Below, piece after piece: positions 1-8,849 of a stretch of DNA of 64,000 nt. This stretch comes from CAYSLU01 sp964431965. GTDB taxonomy: Bacteria > Verrucomicrobiota > Kiritimatiellia > CAIKKV01 > CAYSLU01. The notes under the pieces are model-generated. The model was not told the DNA's origin. It ran no database searches and saw nothing but the letters and a program-made list of their open reading frames with translations. Numbering within the stretch: position 1 is the stretch's first letter; the number at the start of each line of letters is the position of its first letter. The stretch lies in the NCBI GenBank assembly GCA_964431965.1, contig CAYSLU010000007.1, forward strand, positions 1 through 64,000, read 5' to 3'. The position numbers and the translations under genes were made by a program.

Positions 1-564
1 AGCCGTAGACGGAGTGCTCAGGATGGTTCAGATTAGTTCACGGGGCAGCGCAGCTCAACGTCGAAACGGAAAGTCGTCATAGCAGCAGGGAGATGGCGCG
101 GATGCGGGGCGGGCGGGTGGTGACATCCGTGGGGTGCAGTTCCGTTCCAGACCGGATCGCCCATCCGCCACGCGCTCACGCGCGCGGCTACGGCTGACGT
201 TGCGCCTGGCCGTCGCATGGAACTCGCGGGCGACGAGGCTTCCGCCCCTCCCGCGCCGCGGCCCACCACGACCGCGCGAAGCCACCCCCTGCCCCACCGT
301 TCCGAGTCCGCGACGGAACGGGGCGAACCGCGACGCGGCTTGGGTCGCCCCGAGTCTGCGAGGGGTCCAAAGGCGGACGCGTCAGCTTGGCCCAGGTGCA
401 AGGCGTCGCGGGCGGCGCTGTACTCCTGTACGCGCCGACCGCGACAACGCAGCAAGTGGGCCAAGATCACGCGCCTGCCTTTGGCCCAAGCCGTGGCGCT
501 TCGTCAACGCCAACCGCCCGACCGCATCGAAGACGAGACCGATGAGCACGGATGCGCCGGGGCG
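1..564. other. No supported gene at the left edge
   Basis: I find no gene I can defend here. Several open frames exist on both strands, but they overlap one another, are rich in Arg/Pro/Ala as expected for random high-GC sequence, lack a convincing ribosome-binding site and match no family I recognise. The far end may hold the remnant or edge of a gene lying mostly outside the window. The stretch lies just downstream (minus strand) of the DUF6504-like gene. Confidence 0.5.
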
Positions 565-879
565 TCAGGAAGAGACGCTCAGGAGCCACCAGCGGCCTTC
601 CGCGCGGCGGCCGGAGCGGGGGGTCCGGTCGAAGTAAATCCGCATCCGGCGGGCGGTGTCCGTCTCGACCTCATACCAGTGCTTGCGGGCATAGGACTCG
701 CCGCTGCCGTTGCGGCACGGACCCGTATCGCGCCACGCCCGGATGACGCGCGCAATCCGGATCGTCTCCCCCCGCCACACGAACTCCCGGGGAAGCCCCG
801 GCTCGCCCACCGCCATGCGCGACGCGTCAAACGTGGCGCCCACCGGCTCCAGCCGCTCGCTCACAAACTGGTCGGGCAT
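565..879 (-). CDS. DUF6504-like small protein
   Basis: A 104-residue soluble protein. Its core, FVWRGETIRIARVIRAWRD followed by a W/Y-E-V-E-T stretch, an IYFDR strand and a terminal RWWLLSV strand, looks like the DUF6504 family, small proteins known mostly from genome surveys and sometimes found beside DNA-repair polymerase genes. Function is unknown. I chose the ATG at 877-879 because GGAGG lies about seven bases upstream; a GTG 21 bases further out and longer in-frame starts lack that support and would run into the preceding gene. It starts 17 bases after the stop of the exported hydrolase, so the two are probably co-transcribed, though no functional link is evident. The family call is from recalled pattern only. 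Confidence 0.65.
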   Translation of the reverse strand: MPDQFVSERLEPVGATFDASRMAVGEPGLPREFVWRGETIRIARVIRAWRDTGPCRNGSGESYARKHWYEVETDTARRMRIYFDRTPRSGRRAEGRWWLLSVSS

Positions 880-896
880 ACCCACCCTCCGCTCAA

Positions 897-2624
897 TCAC
901 CACCCCGGCTCGAAGCGGACCGTGTCGATCCAAACGGTGGCGGGCGTCTTCCTGGGCGGGGCGATCTGCAGCGAATACCCCTCCGCCTGTCCGTCGTACG
1001 GGCACTCCACCACGAATTCCTTCCAGTCCGGTCCGACGGGCGCATCGACGCGAAAACGAACAGGGGCGTTCGTCGCGGTCTGCGCCGTCTCCTCGAATGT
1101 GCGGCGGAGCGCATCCACCAGGGGGCGGTCCCCGTTCTGCGGTGGCGTGCCCGACACTGCGACAGTCACATTCGTGGGCGCCGAGGCCTTGAGCCAGACC
1201 GACAGGCGGTGCGACTGACCCGGCACGTGCCACAGCCAGCGCGCGTACGGCTTCCCCCCCTCCAGCCGCAGGCTCTGCGCCCCCGTATGCCGCTCGTCGG
1301 GATCCGCCAGCATGTGGCCGTCCCCCATTCGCTCCAGCAACGCGATGTCCGCGGGCTCGAAATCGCCGACCGCAAAGCAGTTGATCGCCGGGGCCTTCCG
1401 CGTCTTCTTCGCCCTAAGCGCAGACGGCCGGATCGCCTTCGGCACGGTCGACATGACCACTCCGCGTTCGTCGGTGATATTGCCGTAGGCATACAGCTCC
1501 ATGTCCGGATCCGGTACGGGTATCGTCGCCTCGGCCGTGGAGCCCGAGATCGCCGCCGCGATCGGATGGTGATAGCGCTGCACCCACCCGCGCCACGGCT
1601 GCGCAGGGCCATAGCAGACGACGAGCGCCGCCGACGTGACCGCGTTCCCGCCGGTCCAGTCCCAGCGCCCAGCCAGCGCGCCATTCCGCACCTCGAACTC
1701 CAGCTTCCCGGGCCGGTTGTAAGGGGGCCGCGTGTGCGTCAGGCACGTGTCCAGCCAGTCGGCGAGTTGCCGGTCCACGTTCTCCGGAAACCCGTGCTGC
1801 CAACCCGGAATGATCGCGAGCCGCTTGTCGCCGGCGGACTCCTCGAACGTGGCCACGACGGACGGCAGGTGAAACCAGTTGTCGTTGCCGGAGGCGCACC
1901 ACATGAACGGAACGGCGCGCGCCTTCAGGCGCCAGGCCGGGTCGATCGTCCGGGCCCAGACCTCCGCCGCGGAGCGGTCAGGCAGGCCCACGAACTGAGG
2001 CAGGTGCGTCCCCATATCCTGGCGGCCCGCGCCGAAGTAGCTGAACCCGGCCTTGATGCGCGGATCCGCGCCGGCCATCAGCGTGGCGAAGAAGCCGCCG
2101 TACGACGAGCCTCCGATCCCCATGCGCTCGCGGTCCACCTCCGGACGCTGCGTCATGTATGTGATCGCACGGAGCTGATCCACGGCGAGCCGCGTCAGAT
2201 TCGCCTCCTTCGGGTTCCGAACGTCGAACGGCGCGAACGCGTTGCGACGGCCGGTGGGCAGCGTGATGTTCAGGCAGAAGTAGCCCTTCCGCGCGAACAC
2301 CTTCGGGAAGTACTCGTTCGCCTGGTACATCCCGCTCTGGCTCCAGAAGACAGCCGGGAGATTCGTGCCGCCTCTCGGATAGGCAAGAATCCCGAAGATC
2401 CGTTCCACGGCTCCGCTGACGACTTGGCTTGCGTAGTCGAACTCCTCGATCACGATGCCGTCCGACTCGGTCGTCTTCAGCACCCTCGCGTCGAGCGGCT
2501 CGGTCATGATAGCCGGCCAGTCGAAGAGCGGATCGGCCGGCCAGTTGGTCTCGGCGGCCCGCACGAAGCCCGCTGCCACGGCCACCATCGTCGCCACCAC
2601 CGGCCAGACTTTTCGCACCCGCAT
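897..2624 (-). CDS. Exported alpha/beta hydrolase (acetyl-esterase/dienelactone-hydrolase-like)
   Basis: 575 residues. An N-terminal signal peptide (MRVRKV, then a hydrophobic run ending VRA-AE) sends it across the inner membrane. Residues about 55-295 form an alpha/beta hydrolase: nucleophile elbow GGSSYGG with Ser near 174, a candidate acid in ASGNDNW (Asp near 248) and His in PGWQHGFP (near 277). This resembles acetyl-xylan esterases and prolyl-oligopeptidase-like esterases. Residues from about 430 (FAVGDFEP to the end) look like a beta-sandwich of the carbohydrate-binding type, judged from strand pattern and the Trp-rich surface. A carbohydrate esterase acting on polysaccharide is the likeliest job, substrate unknown. 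The start was set at 2624 because GGAGGT sits six bases upstream and the signal peptide begins there. Confidence 0.8.
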   Translation of the reverse strand: MRVRKVWPVVATMVAVAAGFVRAAETNWPADPLFDWPAIMTEPLDARVLKTTESDGIVIEEFDYASQVVSGAVERIFGILAYPRGGTNLPAVFWSQSGMYQANEYFPKVFARKGYFCLNITLPTGRRNAFAPFDVRNPKEANLTRLAVDQLRAITYMTQRPEVDRERMGIGGSSYGGFFATLMAGADPRIKAGFSYFGAGRQDMGTHLPQFVGLPDRSAAEVWARTIDPAWRLKARAVPFMWCASGNDNWFHLPSVVATFEESAGDKRLAIIPGWQHGFPENVDRQLADWLDTCLTHTRPPYNRPGKLEFEVRNGALAGRWDWTGGNAVTSAALVVCYGPAQPWRGWVQRYHHPIAAAISGSTAEATIPVPDPDMELYAYGNITDERGVVMSTVPKAIRPSALRAKKTRKAPAINCFAVGDFEPADIALLERMGDGHMLADPDERHTGAQSLRLEGGKPYARWLWHVPGQSHRLSVWLKASAPTNVTVAVSGTPPQNGDRPLVDALRRTFEETAQTATNAPVRFRVDAPVGPDWKEFVVECPYDGQAEGYSLQIAPPRKTPATVWIDTVRFEPGW

Positions 2625-2688
2625 GTCGCACCTCCATAGCCGAACTGCCCGGCACCGTAGTCCCGCGCGTCCGGACGTGTCAACACTT

Positions 2689-2710
2689 GCAGGCAGGCTG
2701 CAGGCAGGCT
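2689..2710. repeat. 11-bp perfect tandem duplication
   Basis: GCAGGCAGGCT occurs twice back to back (2689-2699 and 2700-2710) in the 146-base gap between the divergent hydrolase and UroD-like genes. It may be a simple slippage product or a regulator site; nothing shows which. Confidence 0.7.
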
Positions 2711-2770
2711 TTCCACCGCCCCCTGTTTCTGGCACCTTTAGCCGTCAGCACAACGCAGGGGGGGATCCGC

Positions 2771-3955
2771 ATGAGCCGCATGACCGATCGCGAGCGTTTT
2801 CTGTCCGTCGCCCGGTTCGAGCAGCCCGACTACATGCCGATCTTCGGCTTCTTCGGCGCGCCGGGCATGAGCCGCGGCTGCATGCTGCACACACACCGCC
2901 AGCTCGTCGGCCAGGGCATGCCGGCGTGGGTCGGGGGCTGCTACGAGGACTGGGTGTGCAAGGACGTCGAGTCCTGGTACCGCTACTGGGGCACCACGGG
3001 CCCGATCGCCATCGATTTCGGGCTGGCCCGCGGAGCCCCGGGACTCAAGTCCACCTCCCGTATCGAGGACGGATTCGAGGTGGTGGAGTCCGAGTCGGGC
3101 GAACTCACCCGCCAGGTGATCGACAATGCGAACACGTATTCCATGCCGGAGTTCGTGCGGTACGCCGTGCGCGACCGCGCGTCCTGGACGTTCTGGCGCG
3201 ACCGGATGACGCCCGCCTCCCGGATGCCGGCCGACGAGATGGAGGCCAACTGCCGGCGCTACGACAACCGCACCGGGGCGCTGGCCATCGGCGTGTCCGG
3301 GGCATACGGGTTCCTGCGCGGACTCATGGGCCCCGAGTCGGCAAGCATGGCGTTCTACGACCACCCCGAACTGGTCCACGACATGATGCAGTGGCACGCC
3401 GAGATGACCCGCCTGTACGTGCTTCCGCTTGTCGAGCGGCTGAAGCCGGAGTCGATCTACATGGGCGAGGACCTCTGCTACAACCACGGGATGCTCCTCT
3501 CGCCACGGCACTTCGACGAGTATTGCGGCCGGTACTATCAGATGGTGTGCGACTGCGCCCGCTCCGCCGGCGTGCCCGCGATCTCGGTCGACTCGGACGG
3601 CAACATCATGGAGTTCGTGGACGTCGCGAGCCGCTACGGAATGAACGCGATCTTCCCGTGCGAGGTGAAGGCCGGGAACGACCTGTTCGCGCTCCGGAAG
3701 AAGCACCCGCGCATGCTCCTGTTCGGCGGTCTGGAAAAGGAAGTGGTGAACGAGGGGAATGAGCACATGATCGAGCCGGAGATCATGGGCAAGGTGCCCC
3801 CGCTCATGGCCCGGCGCGGCTACTTCCCGAACGGCGACCACGGCATTCAGCCGCTGGTCAGCTTCAAGGGGCTCTGCCGCTTCATGACCGTCCTGCACGA
3901 GGTCTGCGGCAATCCCGAGGGCGAGTTCCCGCGCAGCCGGGTGGTTGGCGGGTAG
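2771..3955 (+). CDS. Uroporphyrinogen decarboxylase-like (URO-D superfamily) protein
   Basis: 394 residues, cytoplasmic, no signal peptide. The opening MTDRERFLSVARFEQPDYMP and the later segments IYMGEDLCYNHGMLLSPRHF, VDSDGN and the C-terminal GDHGIQP block are the usual signature of the divergent URO-D superfamily, which includes corrinoid methyltransferases and is expanded in Kiritimatiellota, Lentisphaerae and Planctomycetes. No other heme gene is present, so heme synthesis is unlikely; a methyltransferase or other C1 role is possible but not shown. The start at 2771 follows a run of G residues (AGGGGGGGAT) about five bases upstream; a second ATG three codons later is also possible. A second member of this superfamily lies at 30532-31614. 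Confidence 0.8.
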   Translation: MSRMTDRERFLSVARFEQPDYMPIFGFFGAPGMSRGCMLHTHRQLVGQGMPAWVGGCYEDWVCKDVESWYRYWGTTGPIAIDFGLARGAPGLKSTSRIEDGFEVVESESGELTRQVIDNANTYSMPEFVRYAVRDRASWTFWRDRMTPASRMPADEMEANCRRYDNRTGALAIGVSGAYGFLRGLMGPESASMAFYDHPELVHDMMQWHAEMTRLYVLPLVERLKPESIYMGEDLCYNHGMLLSPRHFDEYCGRYYQMVCDCARSAGVPAISVDSDGNIMEFVDVASRYGMNAIFPCEVKAGNDLFALRKKHPRMLLFGGLEKEVVNEGNEHMIEPEIMGKVPPLMARRGYFPNGDHGIQPLVSFKGLCRFMTVLHEVCGNPEGEFPRSRVVGG

Positions 3956-4008
3956 CGGGCAGCAGGCGGTTACGGTCCACGGTGTATGGTTCAACGCGGA
4001 GGCCCTTC

Positions 4009-7000
4009 ATGAGTCCGCTTCCCGTCCGTTTCGCAGGCATCTGCCTGCTGTTGGTCTCGCTGTCTCCCTCGCCTGCTCGCCCCGGCGAATACTCGGCCTG
4101 GCTGCGCCGGGCGCGCGTTGCCTTCCCGATGCCGGTCTCCGGCGCCGTCACGAGCTTCCCGGCACTGGTCACGCTCGACCCGTCCGCCATCCCCGGCTTC
4201 CAGTACTCCGACTTCTCGTCGCCGACCGGGCTGGACCTGCGGTTTGCGGATGCGTCCGAGGCCGTCCGGCTCAACTACGACATCGAGAAGTGGAACACGA
4301 ACGGCCAGTCCCTGGTGTGGGTCCAGGTCCCGACGCTGGCGGGCACCAACGAGTTCATCCACGCATACTGGGGCGGACCGACGAATCCGGCGGCCGCAGG
4401 CGCGTTTGGCGGAACGTGGTCAAACGGCTACGCCGCCGTCTGGCACCTGAGCGAGACCGGAGGGAGCGCCGTAGCGGACGCGACGGCCAGCCGAATCGAC
4501 GGAGCGGCGCTCTCGGGCGTGACCGGGATGGCCACCGGCCAGGTCGGCGCGGCCTACAGCCTGAGCAACGCCAACATCAGTTGCGGCACCCATACGGGCC
4601 TGAACGTCGGCTTCGGCACATGGGAGGCGTGGGTCCGCCCCTCATCGCTCGCCGGCTACCAGACGATCATCGCCAAGGGATACTCCAGCGCCTGGTGGTT
4701 CGGGCTCTATCAGAATACGGGCCGGATCCAAGTCTGGGCGGGCGGCGGCCAGAGGCAGTCAGCCGGTGCCATCACCGCGGGCCGCTGGTCCCACATCGCA
4801 GCCACGTGGGATGGGGCGAACATCCTCTACTACATCAACGGCCGCTACGACAGTTACAGCGCGCAGCCGGGCCCGGCGCGCACCAACTCAGCCGTGTGCC
4901 ACATCGGAACGGAGTTTTCCACCGGTACCGGCGGACCGCTCGACTACTATTTCGGTGGACAGCTCGACGAGCTCCGGATCTCCGCCGTGCCCCGCGCCTC
5001 CAACTGGGTCTACGCCTGCTGGCTGAACGCGGCGTCGAACGCCGCCTTCACATCCTGGAGTCCCGCCGAGACGCTTCCGTCCGACCTCCTGGTCCGCGCC
5101 ACTCCGGCGTCCGCAATCCGTCCGACCTCCGCCGCGCTGAACGGCGAGGTCCAGCAGACCGGCGGGGCGGAGAACCCGCGCGTGACGGTCTGCTGGGGAC
5201 CGACGGACGGCGGCACGAACGCGACGTCCGAATGGGCGCATGCCGAGAGTCTGGGCGATGCCTGGGGCCGCGGCGACCGGTTCAGCCTGGCGCTCACCAA
5301 CCTGGCGGCCGGCGGGAGCTATGCGTACCGGTGCTACGCCACGAATTCGACCGGCGAATCGTGGTCCGACGCACAGGCGTTCCGCACCATCGGCCTGCCG
5401 GTGGTGACCAATCCCGGCGCCACCGAAGTTCGCGGCACCGCCGCCCTCCTGCGCGGCGAGATCACGGATCCCGTCGGCGATGTGCCCGCTGTTCAGATGA
5501 GCTACTGGGCCGACGGCGGCGCCGTCACCACGAGCGTGGACCTCGGCCGGCAAGCGGGCGGGTTCTCGCTCCGCGCGGCCGGCCTCGAACTCGCCACAGG
5601 CTACCGCTACCGCTTCTCGGCTTCCAACCTGGCCGGCTTCGTCCGGTCGGACGAGAGCGCGTTCACGACGGCGCCGGCGTTCTTCGTCGCAACGAACGGC
5701 ACCCATTCCGGCGGGACAAACTGGACCACGGCCTTCACCAGCATCCAGCCGGCGCTGGACGCGGCGCGCGAAGGCGACATCATCCGGCTCGCGGGCCATC
5801 GGTTCGTCGTCGGGACGAACCTCCTGTGCACGAACTCCGGAGTCACGGTCTACGGCAGCTATGAAGGCACCGGCGCGCCGGGAGCCCGCGACATCGACCA
5901 GTGGCCGACCGTCCTGACGGACTCCGGAAACACCGCGCGCCTGCTGCTCATCCAGCGCGTCCGGGACGTCCGGCTGGAGGATATCGTGCTGGACAGCGGC
6001 TATGTGCCCGGCGGCCAGAGCGGCGCCAACCTGCTTGTGAATGCATGCACAAACGTCGTAATCGACCGCTTCGTCTCCCGGAACGCCTACGGGTACGCAT
6101 CCGCTGCCGGAACTATCTACGGCGGAGGCGCCTCAATCCTCGCCTCGACCAATGTCCTCCTGCTCAACGGCCGGATCACAGGCAACCTGCTCACCGTCAA
6201 CGCGGTGGACACCGGCGGAGCCGGGCTCTACTCGTCCGCCAGCTTCCTCACCGTGTCGAACTGCCTGCTGGCCGGCAACCGCATCACGCCGGCCGGGTTC
6301 CTCACCCCGTCCGCGGCCGGAGCCTACGTGATCGGCGGGTCGGCGCGGTTCATTGAGACCGCCTTCGTCAGCAACACGTCGGCCAACACCTCCGGCGGCA
6401 ACGGGAACTACGGCGGCGGAATGCGGCTCTCCTCGGGCTCCCACACGCTGCAGAACGTCCTGCTCGCCCTCAACGATGCCGTGGGCGCAGCGACCGTTGG
6501 CGACGGCCTCTACATCGACGCTGCATTCGTGGCCATCCGCCACGCGACGATCGTCTCCAACGGCGGCGAGGGCATCCGCCTGACCGGCGGGAGCGTGACG
6601 GTCAGCAACTCCATCCTCTGGGCCAACGGCGACGACCTCCGGGACGTCTCGCCGGCCGTGCTGTACTCCACCGACGTCGAGGACGGAGACAACTTCGGCA
6701 GCAACGGGTGCGTTTCGCTCGATCCCCTGTTCGCGCCGGCGCCCCACTTCCACCTGCAGTCTCGTGCCGGATCCTATTCGGGCGCGTACTTCGGTGGCGG
6801 AGCCTGGACTCAGTCCGCCGCGGACAGCCCGGCGATCGATGCGGCGAACCCGGCCGCGCCGTACGGGCGAGAGCCTCAGCCCAACGGCCGGCGCGCCAAC
6901 CTCGGCGCCTACGGCAACACGCCGGTCGCCAGCCGGACCTTCCTCGAGGAGCCCGGCGTCTTCACCGCGCTCACCGTCCACGCCTATCCGGCGGCGGACA

Positions 7001-8844
7001 TCGGCCCCACCTATGCCACGCTGAGCGGCGAGGTGCTGCACGCGGGCGGAGCCGAGGATCCGAGCGTGCTCGTCTGCTGGGGCCCCGCCGACGGCGGAAC
7101 GTCCGGCACGGGCGGCTGGGCGAAGGTGACGGACCTGGGCACCCGGGCGCCGTGGAGCCTCTTCTCCGTCCTGGCCGCCGGCCTGTCCGGGCCGGTCTAC
7201 TTCCGCTGCTACGCCACCAACTCGGCCGGTCAGGATTGGTCCGACCTCCAGTCGTTCGGCATCGCCGTGCCGCCCACCGTGGACAACACGGGGGCTGTGT
7301 CGGTCCGGCGGCGGACCGCGTCGCTCACCGGGGTGGTCCTGGACACCGGCAACAATGCGCCGTGGATCTGGTTCCGCTACTGGCCGGCGAGCGGCGCAAC
7401 CTCGGTGGTCGCGGTCGGGCGTCAGTCCGCCGGGTTCACCAACGGGGTCGGAGGCCTGATCCCGAACACCACCTACGGCTATCGGATTGTCGCCTCGAAC
7501 ACGGCCGGCACGGTCACGTCTGCGGACCGCAGTTTCGTTACGGTCGGGCCCGGCGTCGCCTGGCACGTGGCGACCAACGGGGACGGCTCGGTCGGAACCG
7601 GCTGGCCCACGGCGTTCCGGGCCATCCAGCCGGCCCTCGACGTGGCCGAGTCGGGCGACACCGTGCGCGTCGCGGGTCACACCTTCCTGGTTTCCACGGC
7701 GGTGGAGTGGTCCGTGTCCGGCGTGACGCTGACCGGCGGCTACGAGGGCACCGGCAGCCCGGGCAGCAACGATCCGGCGCGGTGGCCGACCGTGCTCGGA
7801 CGCCAGCCGACCTACACCACCCGCCTGCTCCGCCTGCAGCGGGTGCGGGACCCCGTGGTCGAGCGCATCACGCTCGCCGGCGGCTATCTCTACAAGGACA
7901 GCGGCGCCAACCTCCTGCTGTCGGCCTGCACCAACGTGACGATCTCCGAGGTCACGTCCCGCGACGGCGAGGGCTACAGCGACAGCGGCGGCTCGCTCCT
8001 CGGCGCGGGCGCCTATGCGCTGAACTGCACAAACTTCGCGATGCTCTCGTGCATCCTCACCAACAACCGGCACACGGTGAACGCCGCCGATGCGCGCGGC
8101 ACGGCGCTCTGCCTGTCCGGCACGTGGGGCGTGGTCTCCAACTGCCTCGTGGCGAGGAACACGATCGCGCCGCTCGGATTCCTTTCGCCGCTCTGCCCCG
8201 GGATCTACATCAGCGGCGGGAGCCTCCGCGTGGTCCGCACGATCATCATGACCAACACGGCGGTCAACAACTCCGGTGCGGCGAACTACGGCGGCGGCCT
8301 CCACGTGGCCAGCGGCTCGCATGTACTCCAGAACTGCCTGATCGCGCGAAATGACGTGCGAGGATCCGGGCCTGCCGGCGACGCCGTGTACGTGGCCACC
8401 GGCACGCTGGCGATCATCAACTGCACGATCGCCGACAACGGCGGCCAGGGCATTTGCCGGGCCGCCGGCACCGTGGCCGTCACGAACTCGATTCTCTGGG
8501 CCAACGGTGACGACGTGACCGGCTCGGTCGGCCTCGCGTACTCATGCGTCGAGGACGGAGACGGCGGCGGCACGAACGGATGCGTGGCCTCCGATCCGGG
8601 GTTCGCGGACACGATCTACTACCACCTCGATTCCCGATCGGGCCACTACTCGGGCGGGTGGTTCTCGGCCGGCGCCTGGGCGGCCGGGATCGCCTACAGC
8701 CCGCTCATCGACGCCGGCGCCCCGGACGGGGACTGCTCGCAGGAACCGCAGCCGAACGGCCGGCGCGTGAACATGGGATACGACGGCAACACGCCGGTCG
8801 CCTCGCGTTCGCCGACGCCGGCGCTGCTGCTCATCGTGCGATAG
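4009..8844 (+). CDS. Giant exported LamG / beta-helix protein with a tandem 615-residue module
   Basis: 1611 residues, signal peptide at the N-terminus. Order: DUF2341-like domain (about 30-130, FPALVTLDPSAIPGF then FADASEAVRLNYDIEKWN), a LamG/concanavalin-A-like domain (about 150-345, FGTWEAWVRPSS, GRWSHIAATWDG), then two copies of one composite module at residues 360-978 and 988-1601 (5086-6942 and 6970-8811). Each copy has two fibronectin-III-like segments, a right-handed parallel beta-helix announced by a VATNG...AFxSIQPALD stretch, and a closing PxIDA...QPNGRR.N(L/M)G motif typical of choice-of-anchor Q beta-helix proteins. It is probably a surface or secreted carbohydrate- or adhesion-related protein. 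I see no C-terminal membrane anchor, LPXTG or PEP-CTERM. GGAGG lies seven bases before the ATG. Function is otherwise unknown. Confidence 0.85.
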   Translation: MSPLPVRFAGICLLLVSLSPSPARPGEYSAWLRRARVAFPMPVSGAVTSFPALVTLDPSAIPGFQYSDFSSPTGLDLRFADASEAVRLNYDIEKWNTNGQSLVWVQVPTLAGTNEFIHAYWGGPTNPAAAGAFGGTWSNGYAAVWHLSETGGSAVADATASRIDGAALSGVTGMATGQVGAAYSLSNANISCGTHTGLNVGFGTWEAWVRPSSLAGYQTIIAKGYSSAWWFGLYQNTGRIQVWAGGGQRQSAGAITAGRWSHIAATWDGANILYYINGRYDSYSAQPGPARTNSAVCHIGTEFSTGTGGPLDYYFGGQLDELRISAVPRASNWVYACWLNAASNAAFTSWSPAETLPSDLLVRATPASAIRPTSAALNGEVQQTGGAENPRVTVCWGPTDGGTNATSEWAHAESLGDAWGRGDRFSLALTNLAAGGSYAYRCYATNSTGESWSDAQAFRTIGLPVVTNPGATEVRGTAALLRGEITDPVGDVPAVQMSYWADGGAVTTSVDLGRQAGGFSLRAAGLELATGYRYRFSASNLAGFVRSDESAFTTAPAFFVATNGTHSGGTNWTTAFTSIQPALDAAREGDIIRLAGHRFVVGTNLLCTNSGVTVYGSYEGTGAPGARDIDQWPTVLTDSGNTARLLLIQRVRDVRLEDIVLDSGYVPGGQSGANLLVNACTNVVIDRFVSRNAYGYASAAGTIYGGGASILASTNVLLLNGRITGNLLTVNAVDTGGAGLYSSASFLTVSNCLLAGNRITPAGFLTPSAAGAYVIGGSARFIETAFVSNTSANTSGGNGNYGGGMRLSSGSHTLQNVLLALNDAVGAATVGDGLYIDAAFVAIRHATIVSNGGEGIRLTGGSVTVSNSILWANGDDLRDVSPAVLYSTDVEDGDNFGSNGCVSLDPLFAPAPHFHLQSRAGSYSGAYFGGGAWTQSAADSPAIDAANPAAPYGREPQPNGRRANLGAYGNTPVASRTFLEEPGVFTALTVHAYPAADIGPTYATLSGEVLHAGGAEDPSVLVCWGPADGGTSGTGGWAKVTDLGTRAPWSLFSVLAAGLSGPVYFRCYATNSAGQDWSDLQSFGIAVPPTVDNTGAVSVRRRTASLTGVVLDTGNNAPWIWFRYWPASGATSVVAVGRQSAGFTNGVGGLIPNTTYGYRIVASNTAGTVTSADRSFVTVGPGVAWHVATNGDGSVGTGWPTAFRAIQPALDVAESGDTVRVAGHTFLVSTAVEWSVSGVTLTGGYEGTGSPGSNDPARWPTVLGRQPTYTTRLLRLQRVRDPVVERITLAGGYLYKDSGANLLLSACTNVTISEVTSRDGEGYSDSGGSLLGAGAYALNCTNFAMLSCILTNNRHTVNAADARGTALCLSGTWGVVSNCLVARNTIAPLGFLSPLCPGIYISGGSLRVVRTIIMTNTAVNNSGAANYGGGLHVASGSHVLQNCLIARNDVRGSGPAGDAVYVATGTLAIINCTIADNGGQGICRAAGTVAVTNSILWANGDDVTGSVGLAYSCVEDGDGGGTNGCVASDPGFADTIYYHLDSRSGHYSGGWFSAGAWAAGIAYSPLIDAGAPDGDCSQEPQPNGRRVNMGYDGNTPVASRSPTPALLLIVR

Positions 8845-8849
8845 CGGGA

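Noticed and set aside
33..470. 145-residue open frame on the minus strand near the left edge
   Set aside because: Composition is random-like Arg/Pro/Ala, no ribosome-binding site, no family pattern, and overlaps other equally long frames.
2715..2760. TGGCAC before the UroD-like gene as a sigma-54 -24 element
   Set aside because: No TTGC-type -12 box at the required spacing.
6133..8322. 729-residue open frame antisense to the giant protein
   Set aside because: A high-GC antisense shadow; the plus-strand frame has clear domains and repeats.
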